Shown: positions 6,568 to 7,379 of the stretch, in pieces
Layout: each line of letters begins with the position of its first letter
Numbering within the stretch: position 1 is the first letter of the stretch
Assembly: GCA_013695115.1 (NCBI GenBank)
Contig: JACDBD010000428.1
Coordinates: 1 to 7,379 of the forward strand
Direction of reading: 5' to 3'
From: Actinomycetota bacterium
Lineage (GTDB): Bacteria; Actinomycetota; Acidimicrobiia; IMCC26256; JACDBD01
DNA: 7,379 nt
Translations under genes and position numbers: made by a program
Notes under the pieces: model-generated
Database searches by the model: none
Told to the model about the DNA's origin: nothing
What the model saw: the letters and a program-made list of their open reading frames with translations, nothing else

Positions 6568-6696
6568 GCTTCCTCGCTCCAGTCGGGGGCGAGGCCCGAG
6601 AAATGCGCCTCGCCCGAGGTCGGTTGGGGCGACGGCGCTGTCGCTCTCCGCCATGGTACCGGAGGTCGGCGCCCCCACCCGACTAGAAAGCCGCTC
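6568..6696. promoter_or_regulatory. divergent gltB-purK intergenic region
   Basis: If gltB starts at 6567, these 129 bases separate two divergent genes and must hold both promoters. For gltB, TACCAT on the minus strand (6657-6652) fits TAnnnT but has no good -35 partner. For purK, TAGAAA (6684-6689) ends 7 bases before GTG 6697 and could be a -10 for a leaderless start. Alternatively, AGAAAG (6685-6690) could be a weak Shine-Dalgarno site 6 bases before it. No recognisable GlnR or PurR operator was seen by eye. If gltB really begins at 6678, only 18 bases remain and the promoters would overlap coding sequence. Confidence 0.5.
6587..6615 (-). promoter_or_regulatory. 9-bp hairpin just upstream of the preferred gltB start
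   Basis: GGGCGAGGC (6587-6595) and GCCTCGCCC (6607-6615) are perfect inverted repeats around an 11-base loop. In the gltB transcript the stem would end 19 bases before GTG 6567, just ahead of the GGAG and AGGA sequences that could bind the ribosome. There is no T-run after it, so it is not an ordinary terminator. It could be a leader structure affecting translation, an operator, or chance pairing in GC-rich DNA. Confidence 0.4.
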
Positions 6697-7379
6697 GTGG
6701 GGGACGTCGTCGCGGTGCTGGGGGGCGGGCAGCTCGGGCGCATGCTCGCCCTGGCCGGGGTGCCGCTGGGCCTGGGCTTCCGGTTCCTCGACCCGACCGC
6801 CGAGGCTCCCGCGGGCGCGCTCGGGCCGCTCGTGGTGGGTGAGCTCGGCGATACCGAGGCAGCGGCGCGCGTCGCCGACGGCGCTGCCGTCGTCACGTAC
6901 GAATGGGAGGGCGTGCCCGCGGACACGGCCCGCTCGCTCGAATCACGCGGCGCCACCGTCCTGCCGCCCCCCGGCGCGCTGGACGTCGCCCAGGATCGCG
7001 TGGCCGAGAAGACGCTCTTCCGGAGGCTCGGGATCGCCACCCCCGACTTCGCCCCGGTCGACGACCGCGCCGGGCTCGACGACGCAGTGCACGCCATCGA
7101 TCTGCCGGCCGTGCTCAAGACCCGGCGGGGCGGGTACGACGGGAAGGGCCAGCGCGTGCTGACGAAGTCGGGCGACCTCGGCGACGCCTGGCGCGAGCTC
7201 GGAGGGCGGCCGCTCATCCTCGAGCAGCTGGTGCCCTTCGAGCGCGAGTTGTCGGTCCTGGCGGTGCGGGGACGGGACGGCGCCACCGCCTACTGGCCGC
7301 TGGTCGAGAACGAGCACCGGGACGGCATCCTGCGGACCAGTCGCGCGCCCGCGGCGGGCGCGGCTGAGGGGACCCAGGC
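6697..7379 (+). CDS. purK: N5-carboxyaminoimidazole ribonucleotide synthase, 5' part
   Basis: PurK uses ATP and bicarbonate to carboxylate aminoimidazole ribonucleotide in purine synthesis; its product goes to the mutase PurE. The first 227 residues are present and the frame is open at the window end. Residues 4-33 are the N-terminal nucleotide-fold motif VVAVLGGGQLGRMLALAG and a strand ending in LDP. TYEWEGVP (68-74) matches the usual TYEFENVP. AQDRVAEKTLFRRLGIATP (98-116) leads into the ATP-grasp domain, with the lysine and glycine-rich loop KTRRGGYDGKGQ (141-152), LEQLVPFERELSV (175-187) and the substrate-side PLVENEHRDGILRTSRAP (201-218). GTG 6697 is chosen because it places the glycine-rich motif at residues 8-14, as in the family. 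About 130-160 residues should remain beyond the window. PurE is not in view but may follow. The gene is divergent from gltB. Confidence 0.95.
   Translation, partial: MGDVVAVLGGGQLGRMLALAGVPLGLGFRFLDPTAEAPAGALGPLVVGELGDTEAAARVADGAAVVTYEWEGVPADTARSLESRGATVLPPPGALDVAQDRVAEKTLFRRLGIATPDFAPVDDRAGLDDAVHAIDLPAVLKTRRGGYDGKGQRVLTKSGDLGDAWRELGGRPLILEQLVPFERELSVLAVRGRDGATAYWPLVENEHRDGILRTSRAPAAGAAEGTQ

Noticed and set aside
6215..7162. Plus-strand open frame of 315 codons spanning the gltB start and purK
   Set aside because: It is antisense to gltB and out of frame with purK, with a Ser/Pro/Arg-rich low-complexity product.
1..7379. A defence, mobile or otherwise new multi-gene system
   Set aside because: The genes are housekeeping or general-purpose types on mixed strands with no shared theme. 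No transposase, integrase, CRISPR repeat, retron or toxin-antitoxin signature was seen.

Overview
The window is a GC-rich stretch of ordinary bacterial chromosome. Coding density is very high, G/C is strongly preferred at third codon positions, GTG starts are used, two promoters look leaderless, and one gene end carries an HRDC-type helicase tail. Together these suggest a high-GC actinomycete-like organism, possibly of the Acidimicrobiia. That placement is inference; there is no rRNA or other phylogenetic marker in view.

Layout, left to right. Bases 1-219 (+) are the 3' end of a DNA helicase gene, encoding a C-terminal HRDC domain. Bases 275-592 (+) encode a small protein made of an acidic N-terminal half and a stand-alone sigma-70 region 4 helix-turn-helix. 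Bases 589-1077 (-) encode an exported or anchored staphylococcal-nuclease-like thermonuclease, convergent with the sigma-like gene. A 169-base divergent spacer (1078-1246) has a TAnnnT -10-like box 6-7 bases before each start. Bases 1247-1819 (+) encode a divergent LemA-like membrane-anchored protein. Bases 1816-6567 (-) are gltB, the large subunit of glutamate synthase (about 1583 residues), with all catalytic domains and the 3Fe-4S cysteines, plus an unusual charged low-complexity insertion of about 87 residues. A 129-base divergent spacer (6568-6696) contains a perfect 9-bp hairpin just upstream of the preferred gltB start. Bases 6697-7379 (+) are the 5' part of purK, which runs off the window.

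The genes do not form one pathway. The helicase and nuclease act on nucleic acids, the small sigma-like protein is probably a regulator, gltB makes glutamate from glutamine and 2-oxoglutarate, and purK acts in purine synthesis. There is no gltD next to gltB, so its electron-donating partner lies elsewhere. Both convergent pairs end in stop codons that interlock within 4 bases, leaving no room for an intergenic terminator.

I found no mobile element, CRISPR array, tRNA, rRNA or phage gene, and no convincing new multi-gene system. The points most worth a second look are the GltB insertion with its altered signature motifs, the orphan sigma region 4 protein, and the start and leader of gltB.
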